Position numbers and translations under genes: made by a program. Below, one piece after another: positions 20,526 through 31,330 of a stretch of 64,000 nucleotides of DNA; positions within the stretch are counted from its first letter, which is position 1; every line of letters begins with the position of its first letter. Source of the stretch: Anadara kagoshimensis (taxonomy: Eukaryota > Mollusca > Bivalvia > Arcoida > Arcidae); the NCBI GenBank assembly GCA_021292105.1, contig CM037872.1, positions 8,915,291-8,979,290 of the forward strand, read 5' to 3'. The notes below the pieces were generated by a model. That model was not told where the DNA came from. It searched no databases and worked only from the letters and a program-made list of their open reading frames with translations.

Positions 20526-21036
20526 AAAAACGTACGCCTTAGTTATTAAGATTGTATTAACCCTTGTAAAAACAAACAAAAAATACCACGAAAATTTTCC
20601 AAGAAATTTAGCATTTTAATATAACATCCATTTAGTGCCATTTAGATATGGTACATGGCAAATACAAAGAATGCTTTATGAATTTTTTGGAAAAACTACT
20701 GAAATTTTAAAAAAGATGCAACAAATTAACCTTTCAAATAAATAACGCGGGAAACTGAACGCGCACACGGCTATGTTATAACTTTTTTGAGAGTTATGGG
20801 GCATGACACTTTTAAATTTTGCTCTTTTAATGGAGTGGTTCTGGGGATTTTTTAAGTGTGCACACGTACATTTTATGGTTTCAACTCTTTAATTAGGTTT
20901 AATCAGAGCTATAAATTTACTTTTTCCTTTCGGGATTTTCTTTACATCTTTTTCTTTTTTTTCTTCCTTTTTTTCCTTTCCTGTTTGTAGTTCGCCACAG
21001 ATTTGTGTATAATTAGCTGAATTAGGCAACGGCAAT
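20522..21036 (+). repeat. segmental duplication I, copy 2
   Basis: Direct repeat of 19441-19962. The second copy lacks a short poly-T insertion and is followed directly by a type F SINE, whereas the first copy is followed by unrelated sequence. Confidence 0.9.
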
Positions 21037-21044
21037 GATTGTGG

Positions 21045-21330
21045 AAGCGCGTGGCCTAGTGGTTAAGGCGTTGGACTCATGATTCGAAGGTCGTGGGTTC
21101 GATCCCTGGACCGGGCGATGTGTTGTGTCCTTGAGCAAGACACTTAATTTCACGTTGTTCCAGTTCACTCAGCTGAAAAATAAATGAGTACCAGCAAAAT
21201 GCTGGGGGTTAACCCTGCGATGGACCGGCGTCCCATTCAGGGGAGAGTCAGCGACTCTCAGTCGCTTAACGCCACCGAAACCGGGATAAGCTCCGGTCTG
21301 ATGGGCCTAATGGCTCGGGACAGACTTTAA
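21045..21330 (+). mobile_element. tRNA-headed SINE, type F
   Basis: The head resembles a tRNA more closely than the other SINEs here: GCGTGGCCTAGTGGTTAAGG (A box) and GGGTTCGATCCCTGGACCGG (B box). It continues with CCTTGAGCAAGACACTTAAT, CCAGTTCACTCAGCTGAAAA and ATGGACCGGCGTCCCATTCA blocks. The TTGAGCAAGACACTTAA stretch is, from general knowledge, shared by SINEs across many invertebrates. I do not assign a superfamily. The 3' end is near GGGACAGACTTTAACT. Confidence 0.85.
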
Positions 21331-21467
21331 CTAATGATTGTGAAAATGGAGCCTAGTGCTATTAAAGGAAAAACACCTCCGGATAGCTAGGTGCATATAC
21401 CATATGTAAACAATGCATTTAATATATATTGTTGTTTAGTATATTATTTTCACAGTTCTGTTTATCC

Positions 21468-21955
21468 AAGACCTGTTAAAATTTTAACACTAAACTTAGA
21501 AAAGGAGTAAAAGTCTGACAGGTGGCCAAGTTATTGATAGCTTGTGGTCGAAAAAACTGTCAAGAGATGGATAGCAACTGCTACAAAGCTGTCAAGATAT
21601 ACACTTACAGAGATGAGCTGCCAAATCGTTAGCTACAGTACAGGCCTGTAGAAAGTGTAATACTTTAGTGTCAAATTAGTGCCGAATCGGCAACTCATTT
21701 CGCAGTTACATCTCAGCCCCTTGTTATCTATAACTCGGCGCCTTTTCGGCAGTTGCTGTCCACCGCTCTGCAATTTTTCGGTCGCTCGGCTAATTGGCGC
21801 CTTTTCGACCCCTCGTTAGCTAGAAAACATCAGTTCAGTAAACATGGCATATACCGCCATACTTTAGAGTGAAAATAATGAAATTAGTCAATTAGAGATA
21901 GGTAGGACAAATTAGCATACGGGCTGTACCGTATGTTAAACTTCGACAGACATGA
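21468..21955. mobile_element. two family C elements in opposite orientation
   Basis: The first (21468-21633, plus) begins AGACCTGTTAAAATTTTAAC. The second (21634-21955) has a left end TACAGGCCTGTAGAAAGTGT and carries GCCTTTTCGGCAGTTGC. It ends ATGTTAAACTTCGACAGACA. Together they form a large imperfect fold-back. Confidence 0.65.
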
Positions 21956-21962
21956 ACTGTAT

Positions 21963-22405
21963 ATACTGGTCCCTGTTTAACAATCATTCCTCAACTAAGA
22001 TTTTTCTTTAACTACATTTAAGCAAATTTTGGCAATCGTTTCTAGAAACTAAAAATAAACATTTTTGACAAAACTATTTGCAATCAAAAACAAACATACT
22101 AATCCATGTCCGAATCACAATCCAGAAACAAAGTAAAAACTTTGGAACTGACAAGTTAGGTTAGACACGTGAACTTCCACCAGAGAAGTGAGGACGGGTG
22201 CTCCAGGATTGGTAAGCACCTCCTGTTTAGCTAGCTACACCTTCCCCTCCACGTGTTAAAATGTTAAATGCATCACGTAATCTTCAAAATGACACGTTAA
22301 AAATTAAATTATCTTCAAACAATAACAAACAAAACTATTAAGGTATCAAAATTTAAGTTAATGAAATTCACAGTTATGGAAAGATTGTGAAACCGGTGCC
22401 CTGAA
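21963..22405 (+). mobile_element. family G MITE interrupted by family A
   Basis: The left half (AACAATCATTCCTCAACTAAG to about 22084) and right half (ATCTTCAAAATGACACGTT to AAAGATTGTGAAACCGGTGCC) are separated by a minus family A copy, showing the A insertion is younger than G. Confidence 0.75.
22085..22258 (-). mobile_element. family A 3' copy nested in family G
   Basis: Minus-strand 3' region from the CACGTGGAGGGGAAGGTGTA-like block to the common TTTTTGATTG end. It is 5'-truncated, about 170 bp. Confidence 0.75.
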
Positions 22406-22452
22406 TTATGTTTTAACTTTATGAAATGGTTTTCATTGATGTTTCTATGATA

Positions 22453-22456
<4 letters not shown>

Positions 22457-22496
<40 letters not shown>
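22457..22496 (+). repeat. poly-T tract, 40 nt
   Basis: Uninterrupted T run. It follows the right end of a family G element after about 50 bp. Confidence 0.97.
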
Positions 22497-22498
<2 letters not shown>

Positions 22499-23281
22499 AT
22501 TGTGCATACCCGTATCGTTGCATAGACTGTAAACGATCTACCTTAGGTGTGTATGCACTTAGTTGAATTTTGTTTAAATGTGTCGTCTAATGCTTAAGTT
22601 TAAAGTAAGTTCACTTTGAAATGAGGCAACCACAAATTATGTGTCCTCACAAGCAGAAACAAACAGAAAAAAAGAACTATTATAACGCCTTAGTGCAATT
22701 TCTTTAAAAAACCATTCCTCATCACTCGCTTAGTAAAAAAAATCAGTTGATACCCACATTTAAAGACATGTGTTAATATCAATCAAATGCGATTATTTAT
22801 TTTTTCATTTTTAAAAAATAAAAAATTATTCCGTCCCAACCAACTAGTAACGTAATTACCGTTGCACTCAGCACGTGGGCAATGGCATCCATATAATCAA
22901 CATAAAAGAAAAATGATTTCTTCAAAATATGAAGTGAGGCAGATACAAAATATTTATAAATTGTCAACAAATTTCAATTTTTGTTCTTAAAAGCCATTCA
23001 TCACTGTGCTAAGCCATTTTTTCTGTTTTCCTTCACGCGTAAGGTTTAATGCATCATTTGATAAATTTTTTTAAATTTATTTTTTCCCGCTGAGCAAAAT
23101 GTCGTCTGCTACAGAATGTGAAAACCTCAAACGTCTATTTGAAACAGATTCTTTTGTAAAACATTGTGAAGACAATTATACACCTGAGGCGTCATACTGT
23201 TAAAGAATCATGCAATATCCCAAATTATGTATGATTTATGAACGATAACGGTACAAAAGTTACTTTTTGGTAGGGATACAG
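22497..23281. other. no recognisable feature
   Basis: About 785 bp with no supported gene, SINE or named repeat. Confidence 0.45.
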
Positions 23282-23415
23282 GGCAGACCCGCCGAAAGTT
23301 TATCACTGAGCTAAAGAAAAGGAATCCAAGTTCGATTGCGGAAGGACTGAGATATGGTAGCTAGTGACCGAAAAGCTGTCGAGAGATAGATTACAGCTGA
23401 AGTCGAGATGGGAAA
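23282..23415 (+). mobile_element. family C element, left part
   Basis: GCAGACCCGCCGAAAGTTTA plus TCACTGAGC, then AGCTAGTGACCGAAAAGCTG and TCGAGATGGG. The right end is missing. Confidence 0.7.
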
Positions 23416-23570
23416 TCTTTTATATACAAAGTAAATAAAAGCGGCGATAATACACAACCTTGTTGTAATCCACAATTGACATGGTAAAAATTGTATAAAA
23501 TCCATTTATACGTACACAACACTTGGGTATTTTGATATCTAATGTATTAAACATGTTATTCTTAATACCA

Positions 23571-23822
23571 AGATCATCAGGATCCAGTTTCACAATCATT
23601 CTTTAACTAAATCTTCCAAATTTGAAATCTGAATAATTTTGTTTATTTTCACGATTTTCATAAAAATTTAAGTGTCATTTTGAAGATCTCCCTAAGCTTA
23701 TTCCATCATTTTTCTAATTTTGTTGAAACTTTTTTAATTGTAATAGATAAAAGTTCGTCAAAATTTGACAGATTTAATTAGTTAGCGATAATTTGAGTTA
23801 TGGTTGTGAAACTGGAGCTAGT
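23571..23822 (+). mobile_element. family G MITE
   Basis: Ends CAGTTTCACAATCATTCTTT and GGTTGTGAAACTGGAGC are inverted copies. The centre has CATTTTGAAGATCTCCC. About 250 bp. Confidence 0.7.
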
Positions 23823-24096
23823 CATCTGAAAAATATGTTTCCTCTGTGCATGAAATAAAGGAAAGATTCGCTTATGAATTCGCTTTATACTTTCAACACT
23901 ATTTAACGTATATTATACAAAATATGACGCGTGATCGGATACAGTTGCACAATTGTTAAAGGGACATGCCTAAATACCTTTTTGAACAGCATACAAAAGC
24001 TGGGTGGTTCGAATTTAAAAAAGTTAACATCCGAAGTCAAGCTGAGTGCATCGCGTAAAATTCTATTGCTACATCCAAAATACATCTTTTGTACAC

Positions 24097-24212
24097 CAGG
24101 TTCCATTTTCACAATCATCCCTTAAATAAGATTTTAAAATTTTAATAATTCTGTTAACTTTTAAAAAATATCAGGATAATCCGTCATTTTGAAGGCGGTT
24201 TCAACCTTAAGC
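24097..24212 (+). mobile_element. family G, left half
   Basis: TTCCATTTTCACAATCATCC, then CTTAAATAAGATTTT and a CGTCATTTTGAAGGCGG centre. The right arm is absent. Confidence 0.55.
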
Positions 24213-24244
24213 GTATAGTATACACTGTCATCCATACATTACTA

Positions 24245-24540
24245 TGCAAATATGTGTTTGCTGTAGGTTCATATTATAATCACCATGTCAAATTTGCCCG
24301 TGAACTGAAATATTGAAGTTTTTGCAGCAATTGAGATATTAAACTTCATTATCTTCATGTATCGAACAAATATTTCCCCTGAAAAACGATTTTCTTGATT
24401 TTTGTTATATTTTAGAGAAAAATATAAAGATGTTGGAAAAATATTTTTTCAAGATGAAAACTCTATTTTAGGTAAATAAAACACTCAGCTTTCGCACAAC
24501 AATGTTTTAAAGAATTCAAATTTGTGGAGATATTTTTATC
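24245..24540 (+). repeat. dispersed repeat L, copy 2
   Basis: Matches 890-1165 (TTCATATTATAATCACCATG, AAATATTGAAGTTTTTGC, AAAACACTCAGCTTTCGC). It has an extra stretch in the middle. Confidence 0.55.
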
Positions 24541-24807
24541 GCAAAAGTTAGCCAGAGTAACGAGGCGCGAAAATAAGGCTTTTTAGTATATTTTAATTTA
24601 TTTCACTTGCAATTACAAATGTAAAATGAACTTGATCCGACGAGCATAAAATACATTTACGCTAATATCTTGAAATAACGATAACTTGCGTAAAAATTAA
24701 CTGACGCGACAATTTCCCAATTTCCTCATAGAATCCTCGAAATGCCGCTTAAAACAGTTGTAGTTCTAAATAAAATGAAATTATATAGTGAATAATTGTG
24801 TTGTTTA

Positions 24808-25085
24808 CAACATATTATATCAATTTTTATTTTACAGCACAAGACGGCCGTTTCGATTTACAATTCCTCATCAGTAGTGCTTGAACCAAAATTGTGAAAC
24901 CAAATCATTTTTCAAGATGTTGAAAAGATAACCAAAGGACCAAAATATATTATTATCAAATGTAACTTCTTTGAATGAGGGAGTATACTTAGTTTTAGAG
25001 GAATTTCAGATTTTACGAGCAGCAAATTTAAAAATAGTATATTTCTTTCAATAATACACAATTATTGCCTACTGAGTGTTTATAA
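24808..25085 (-). mobile_element. RZ (retrozyme-like) copy, one ribozyme end plus body
   Basis: Full-length body from the ribozyme through AAGATGTTGAAAAGATAACC, GGGAGTATACTTAG and AATTATTGCCTACTGAG. The second ribozyme that would close the monomer is missing, because the copy ends near 25085 in unrelated sequence. Confidence 0.75.
24836..24881 (-). ncRNA. hammerhead ribozyme, core intact, stem II broken
   Basis: On the minus strand CTGATGA, GAAAC, GGCC and GTC are all present. Stem I pairs at six of seven positions (AGCACTA with TTGTGCT). Stem II is GGAAT against AAATC, with two mismatches and a wobble, so folding is impaired. Confidence 0.8.
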
Positions 25086-25195
25086 TTTATATTTTAGACT
25101 TTTCGCCTAAAAGCTCATGAAACATAAGTATCAACATTAGATTTAACTGATTTTACATTTTAATAGAGGGTTTAGTACTTGTTTTGTTTTTCTCT

Positions 25196-25227
25196 CCCCC
25201 CCCCCCCCCCCCCCCAAAAAAAAAAAA
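25196..25227 (+). repeat. poly-C / poly-A tract
   Basis: Twenty C followed by twelve A. Confidence 0.97.
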
Positions 25228-27150
25228 TCTCAAAGATTAGAAGTTTAAGATTTTAAGAAAGGCGTAGCCCACCACAATCAGCCACCAAAAACTTTGTGGG
25301 CTGGTACGAAATGAGCTTCTTTCTTATTGTTTGTGACGTCTTAATGTTTGGGTTTCACTTGAACAGATGAATTCTTTGACACTTTGACAACCAAACTTTA
25401 GTTTTTAGCATTTTTCATTCATTTAAACATAATTCAAAACCACTCATCGAACCTTAACGTTGCAACTTGTAAGCGTTATTTGGACATATTTTAAACAAAC
25501 ATTGCGCATACAAAATTAAAATGTATTGTATCCGCACTTTAACGGAGCAACAAAAATCAACTAATGTTGAAATAAGTCCAAAACAAATAAATTTAACTAT
25601 AATTAGTAAATCTAAGCAAATTAAAAATCGTGCCGCTGCATTATTCAACAGCAAGTTAAAATCTAATAATGCTACAATGAGATAACTTTCAAGTCAAACA
25701 TGAACCATTAAAAAGGGATTTAAGATTTCCGTTTGCAAGCTGAATAAATGTCACGTAGGAGAGTGACTTGGAAATATTTACACAATTGAAACATATTTAA
25801 CTCTTTCACTCCCCCTTTTCAAATAGTCTTATTATAAATACAATATTTTCGTTTTTTTTGACATAAATAAATATTTAAGGTTTGAGTATGCACAGCTTAC
25901 TTATTCAAAATGATCAGTCAATTGTTAAGAAATGAACAACAATTCAAAAAAATTCTTAAAACTGTTAGAAATATTCCATGATGCGTATTATAAAATCTTA
26001 CGATTCTATTTCTTTTCTTTCTATTCAAATTTTAACAAAAGACATGATTGAAACTTTATGAGTTCATAATTTCAAGTTAAAATGAGATGCGCATTTTAGC
26101 AGAAATTGCAATTTCTAAACATTTCATTCGTTTTAATCCGTTCAATTCAGGACTAGTTTCTCTAACTCATTTTCATATCTTTTTTAATATTCTTTAAGTG
26201 AAAGTGTAAAACACAAAAGTCATCGCGTTCGTAACACTTTTGCAGGTGCGCTTACGATTAAATACGTATCGTTAGACAGAGAATTTGGTTTATAGTGCAC
26301 AACAAATTATAAAATTATTCTGAAAACAGGCGCATTGTTACGATATATTAATTTCTAGATTTCATATGTTTTTGTCGTTTCATGATTTATACAATAACTG
26401 GGCGGCTGTAGCTGCATACTATTCTTAAATTGTACCGCCGATTGTCATATTTAAGATTTGAATTCTAAAGTCACAGTGAAATAAATAGAGGACAATTGGT
26501 TTTACAAGCGTTACTCCGTCTTAGAAAATGACTTTAATTTCTCAATATTGCAACATTAAGCCGAACAATTAACACCGTGTAGCTGTTTTCATATGGAGTC
26601 TAGATTTTAAATTGATATTATTGCCGATCCATTTGTCACTCGTATTGCGGTTTTCCGATTCTTAATAACCTTCTCATTAAAAAGGTACCCACACCTGGGC
26701 AAAGCAGTCTTTCTAATGAAAATGCAGTAATTGTCAATACCAAAGTTTAATGTTTCAATCTTGTAATCTCCTTTTTACTGTCTTATTAAAGCTGTTTGGG
26801 GGATTTCAAACAGCAAGGATAAAACATTTTGCTAATATTGATCGTATTCCGCAAATTTTTGTTATTGATTTTTTATTAACCAAGAAATAAAATTGGACAT
26901 TAAATGATAAAAACTGAGCAATAAATTTAAAAGCAACTTGGTATTAAATCAAAAACCGGATTTTGAAAAACTTCTTAAATACAAATATTTTTTTTAATAT
27001 TTTCGAATGATTTGCACTCTTAATCTGATTTTCATTTCTTTTTTCGTTTTTCGGTTTTTTATTTTATTTTTGTTTAATTTTTTATTTTTAACAAATGTAG
27101 AGATTGTATTTTATTGAATGATGATGACGTATAAACTGAAGAAAAAGGTA
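25228..27150. other. no recognisable feature
   Basis: About 1.9 kb free of the repeat families described here, which is unusual for this window. No frame longer than about 65 codons and no recognisable protein. It could be unique intergenic or intronic DNA. Confidence 0.45.
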
Positions 27151-27345
27151 TCGTTTTGAAACTGGTATGATATGAAATTTAAACATTTGTCGTTTTGAAA
27201 CTGGTATAATATGTAATTTAAACATTTATCGCTTGAAACTGGTATAATATGTCATTTAAACATTTGTTGTTTTGAAACTGGTATAATATGTAATTTAAAC
27301 CTTTGCTGGTGGATGTTTCCCAGAGATAACATGTCGGTGGTATAA
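27151..27345 (+). repeat. RZ body fragment with a 39-bp tandem repeat
   Basis: Four copies, at 27151, 27190, 27229 and 27267, of a 38-39 bp unit holding TTTTGAAACTGGTATAATATG and AATTTAAACATTTG. This is the RZ segment just beyond the 3' stem I arm. It is followed by GCTGGTGGATGTTTCCCAG, the next part of the RZ body. No ribozyme core is present. Confidence 0.7.
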
Positions 27346-27387
27346 TATACATATACATCACAGTTGATGTCTCTGTGTCCAGGTGTT

Positions 27388-27770
27388 CTGGAGCTTGTTC
27401 CCATTACGGGAACTTTGTACAACGAAGTAGGCTTCTTGCAAATAAATTGCTGACTCAGGGATATTACAAGCCTAGGCTTATTAAGACCCTCAAAAAGTTT
27501 TCTGACTGTCATCACAGTATTGTTAATAAGTTTGATGTCTCTGTGTCCAGGATTGCCCTGGATATATTTGACGTCATAGTTCCATGTTCCTTTCACACAA
27601 TTTTGATTACACGCGTGGCGGGTGTAGCTAGCTATACAGGAGGTGCTTACCCTTCCGGAGCACCCGGCCTCACTTCCCTGGTGGAAGTTCACGTGTCTAA
27701 CCTTACTTGTCAGTTCCAAAGTTTTTACTTTGCTTCTGGATTGTGATTCGGACATGGATTAGTATGTATG
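27388..27770 (+). mobile_element. family A retroelement copy with protein tail
   Basis: It runs from the protein tail through a well-preserved 3' region (CGTGGCGGGTGTAGCTAGC, GTGCTTACCCTTCCGGAGC) to GACATGGATTAGTATGTATG. It is immediately followed by a second copy. Confidence 0.8.
27390..27575 (+). pseudogene. C-terminal tail of a reverse-transcriptase-type protein (family A)
   Basis: The frame reads GACSHYGNFVQRSRLL, GYYKPRLIKTLKKF and SDCHHSIVNKFDVSVSRIA. It begins inside the SQL-RYGRACSHY motif, so it is shorter at its 5' end than the copy at 13868-14130, but it has no internal stop in the family-like part. The frame then runs on into the 3' untranslated region. It is too short to encode a working enzyme. 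Confidence 0.6.
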
Positions 27771-27985
27771 ATGTCCCATAGTTCCATGTTACTTTCACAC
27801 AATTTTGGTTACACACGTGGCGGGTGTAGCTAGCTAAACAGGAGGTGCTTACCCTTCCAGAGCATCTAACCTCGCTTCTCTGGTAGAAGTTCACATGTCT
27901 AACCTGACTTGTCAGTTCCAAAGTTTTTACTTTGCTTCTGGATAGTGATTCGGACATGGGTTAGTATGTTTGTTTTTTATTATAT
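27765..27985 (+). mobile_element. family A 3' copy, tandem to the previous one
   Basis: Starts at the GATGTCCCATAGTTCCATG segment and has the full 3' region. It forms a head-to-tail pair with 27388-27770. Confidence 0.75.
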
Positions 27986-28084
27986 CCAGAATAATTTTGA
28001 TTACATAAACATTAATATTATACTAGTAATTATCGACAATTTGAATTAAAAAGGTTTAGAAATCATTGTAACGACGGTCCTACA

Positions 28085-28160
28085 TATAAAAGCACTAGAC
28101 GGTCGTTTTGGAACACACCACCCCACCAGCAGCGCCCCGGACCAAAATTGTGAAGCTATT
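28085..28160 (-). mobile_element. RZ ribozyme end with clustered base changes
   Basis: Retains AGCACTAGACGG at one side and GGACCAAAATTGTGAAG at the other as read on the plus strand. The 30 bases between (28111-28140) contain no T at all. See the ribozyme entry and the findings. Confidence 0.75.
28091..28138 (-). ncRNA. destroyed hammerhead motif with A-to-G-type cluster
   Basis: Compared with the intact motif, eight of nine plus-strand T positions in the ribozyme core are C, which on the ribozyme-sense strand is A to G. CTGATGA became CTGGTGG and the arm AGCACTA became GGCGCTG. The flanking T residues outside the hairpin are unchanged. It cannot be active. Confidence 0.7.
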
Positions 28161-28224
28161 TTTTATATACATCACTGCTGTACTACGTTTGGGGGGAGGC
28201 TTTTTTTTTTTTACAAAAACTCTA

Positions 28225-28410
28225 TAATACTGATTTAAATCAATTACTGTATTAAAAAACCTAATTCTACAGAAGGTGTTGCCCTTATGCAGCATCCGGT
28301 CTCACTTCCCTGTTGAAAGTCCACATGTTTGACTTGATATGCCAGTTTACAAAGTGTTAACTTTAATTTTTGGTATTGTGACTTGGAGATGGGCTAGTAT
28401 ATTTTTTATT
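28225..28410 (+). mobile_element. family A 3' fragment, diverged
   Basis: AAGGTGTTGCCCTTATGCAG, then CTCACTTCCCTGTTGAAAG and a GGCTAGTATATTTTTTATT end. The poly-T at 28201-28212 precedes it. Confidence 0.6.
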
Positions 28411-28639
28411 TATCCAAACATGGAACCAACAGCGCTGTTGGTATGCAATGTCTGAAAATTACAAAAAAAACATAATATTTGTATTATCTTATTATTATTA
28501 TTATAGAAATAAATCATTTTTTTTAATCAACTGGACTTTATTCACAATTCACGTATAGAATGATGATTTGTATGCAAAGTGTCCAATTTTTCATTTTTTC
28601 TACCGTGACAAAAAGGCCAATTCATAATTTAATTAATCC

Positions 28640-28930
28640 AATTCCGACTACGGACACTTTTTACAACGAAGCAAGTTGCTAACAAATCAATTGTTGACGC
28701 AAGGGTATTGCAAACCTATGCTCATCAGAGCCCTTAAAAATTTTCATGGCCATCATCACAGTTTTGTTGATAAGTTTGATGTCTCTTTGTCCAGCATTGT
28801 CATGGATATATTTGACGTCCCATAGCTCCATGTTCCTTTCATCCATTTTGATTACAAACGTCTTGAGTGTAGATAGCTAAACAGGATGTGCTAACCTTGC
28901 TGATGCACCCGACCTCACTTTTTATTTTAG
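28640..28930 (+). mobile_element. family A copy, 3'-truncated
   Basis: Contains protein-tail-equivalent DNA (ACAACGAAGCAAGTTGCTAA, GGTATTGCAAACCTATGC), the TTGTTGATAAGTTTGATGTC segment and TAGATAGCTAAACAGGATG. It stops at CGACCTCACTTTTTATTTT. Confidence 0.7.
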
Positions 28931-30484
28931 TTCATTTTTCTAAATTTCAATACGGTAAACATAATTATTTCGCGGTGTACTAATTTTCGCTTATTTTGCA
29001 GTCGTTTGTTTTGCGCAAAAATTAATACTCGGCGAACATTATATTATGCTTATTTTGTTATAATACATATTTCAAAAATAGGAAAATTTAACTACGCAGA
29101 TATGTCAAAATTTACTGCGAAAATAAATACACAGAAAATGAAATACGTTTACAGTATTAAATCTAATCTTTTTAGTTATTTGCTGAGTATACGGGGCCTT
29201 GACTGATGTTTTAAATGTCGACGACGCTGTCAGTGTAGATACGTGCTCAGAAATTATAACTTTATACCTGTATGTTCAAATCATATATCTCCATAATGTT
29301 GTATTCACTTTGAAGATCATTCATCCTGAAGTGGATGCATGTCGTATAAGTGTGCCATATTTGCATAAATAAAACATTTATTTATCAATAATATATCATA
29401 TTTTTTACGGTCTTAAAAGTCGAATCTATGAAGACGGCAAATGGAAGTCAGGCGGAGTTGTCGGAACCAAACCGGAACGGCAAATGGAAACAATGACCGG
29501 TCTTACGCGTGGCAGTAGTTAATGCCCCACGCGTAGGGCGATATGTTGACACTACAGAGAGAGATTTATAAAGTTTACATTTATCACAAACGGCGTTAAA
29601 TGTTAAATGGTTTTGTATTCAGTAACATTTAGTATACGTTTGATTAATTTGTCTGTTTTTAGTGTAACAAATTGTCTACACGTTTTTCTATAAAAAATAC
29701 TGAGTGCAAAGTTCATGAGGCGAATAAAACCGACGACGTCAAAACAATAAATACAAGATTTGTCTGTTGTTAGTAGTCTTCAAATAATAAAGTCAACTTA
29801 TGAAACTTTTCAAAAAGTGTTTTGCAGCATAAAATTAGAAGTTATTCAAATTTATTAGAATTAAATTAATTTCTAGTTTTGCAGACTCACCGCCCTCATG
29901 TAACATTTAGGATAAAGAAAAAAAATCATGTACAAATTATATTCCGCCAGTCCAAAATATCCCTCTTTGGCGACAACGACGTCCGTTAACAATACCAGTG
30001 TTTGTAAATCCATCACCAGAAATGATATAATTAAAACTCTTGTTCTATTGATTTTCCTGGTTCGAACTTTGTGCGTCTGAAGAATTTATTTTAGAAAAAA
30101 GATATTTGATTTTCAATTGCTCGTTCGCTTCCATTTTTTTTTAAATTCCGTAGAACTAAAAATTCATTTGGTATGGCCTTACAATTCGCCAAAAAACTGG
30201 ATTTCAAAATTTATTTTGCTGGTCTGTTGATATATAATATAAACATTTTATATTTTAAATTTTAATAAAAATTATATTTACAATGTAGACCTTAACAGTC
30301 GTTGTTTTTTGAATTCACAAATACGACTTTTTCGCAAAACAAATTTTCCATTCATAAAAATAATATATGTTTCTTAATTAACATAACTAAATTAATAAGT
30401 CATTTTGCTATATCGAGAATGATTACAGTTATGTAACACCTGTCTTTTATTAAAATCTGAGACTTTCTATAAGTATATTAATCC
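28931..30484. other. no recognisable feature
   Basis: About 1.55 kb without named repeats. A GC-richer patch at 29430-29540 (CGGAACGGCAAATGGAAAC, CCCACGCGTAGGGCG) stands out but has no supported frame. Confidence 0.45.
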
Positions 30485-30900
30485 AACATAAACATGCCCA
30501 TCCATGTCCAAATTACAGTCCCAAAGCAAAGGGAAAAATAAAAACTGACGAATCAAATTTCACATGTGACATGTACCAGGAAAGTGATGCCCGGTGCTCC
30601 GGTAAGCACCTCATGTTTTGCTAGCTTCAATCGTTACCTGTGTAATCCAGTTTGAGATTGTAAGTAATATGGAACCTTCAAACGTCAAATATATCCATAG
30701 TAATTTTAGACATTAAAACACCATACTTATCAATAATATTCTTTTGACGGCCATAAAAAAATTGAAGGTCTTATTAAGCCCAGGCTTGCAATATCCCTGA
30801 ATCAACAATTTATTTCTTAGCAGATTGCTTCGTTCTTTAAAGATACCGTAGTGGGAACAAGCTCTACAATAGAGCATTGTCTGTGAAACTAGTACCAATA
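30485..30900 (-). mobile_element. family A copy with protein tail, minus
   Basis: Minus-strand protein tail (YCRACSHYGIFKERSNLL, GYCKPGLNKTF) followed by a diverged 3' region ending near 30490. The KFYGR segment is lost through a frame change near 30765. Confidence 0.7.
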
Positions 30901-31098
30901 TTCCAGGAAAGTTTTTCTGTGTTTGTGAAATCAAAAGATCTACTGGCAAAAATAAATGTTGAAGACTTTTTAATCAATTCGTTATGCGTTACTTACATGA
31001 GGGATTCGGAAATAAAAAAATATCGTGTTGAAATGAAAATATGACATTTTTTCTCACTAATTAAACCTCTTTTTTTTAAACTAGAAAAGCATACAAAA

Positions 31099-31330
31099 AT
31101 ACCCCCCGCTCCCCCACATAAAAATCTATTGGATCAAATTTTTAAATAGGGGGTGCACATCTAGATTATATCACAAAGATTCGGTGAAAGTTTCATGAAA
31201 ATCCATTGAAGGGTTTAGGAGCAGTTGCGGATAAGAGATAGGTACCCTAAGGTGTAACGGAAGGACGGACGGACACACGGACGGACACCCCTATCACTAT
31301 ATACCCCCCACTTTTTAAGCGGGGGTATAA
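31099..31330 (+). mobile_element. dispersed repeat K, copy 2
   Basis: Begins ATACCCCCCGCTCCCCC and ends TTAAGCGGGGGTATAA, an inverted pair. Inside are GAAAGTTTCATGAAAATCC and a GGACGGACGGAC run at 31263-31285. Confidence 0.65.

Noticed and set aside
22315..22500. Lysine-rich short proteins at poly-T tracts (also 32781-33067)
   Set aside because: Translation of homopolymers inside or beside repeats.
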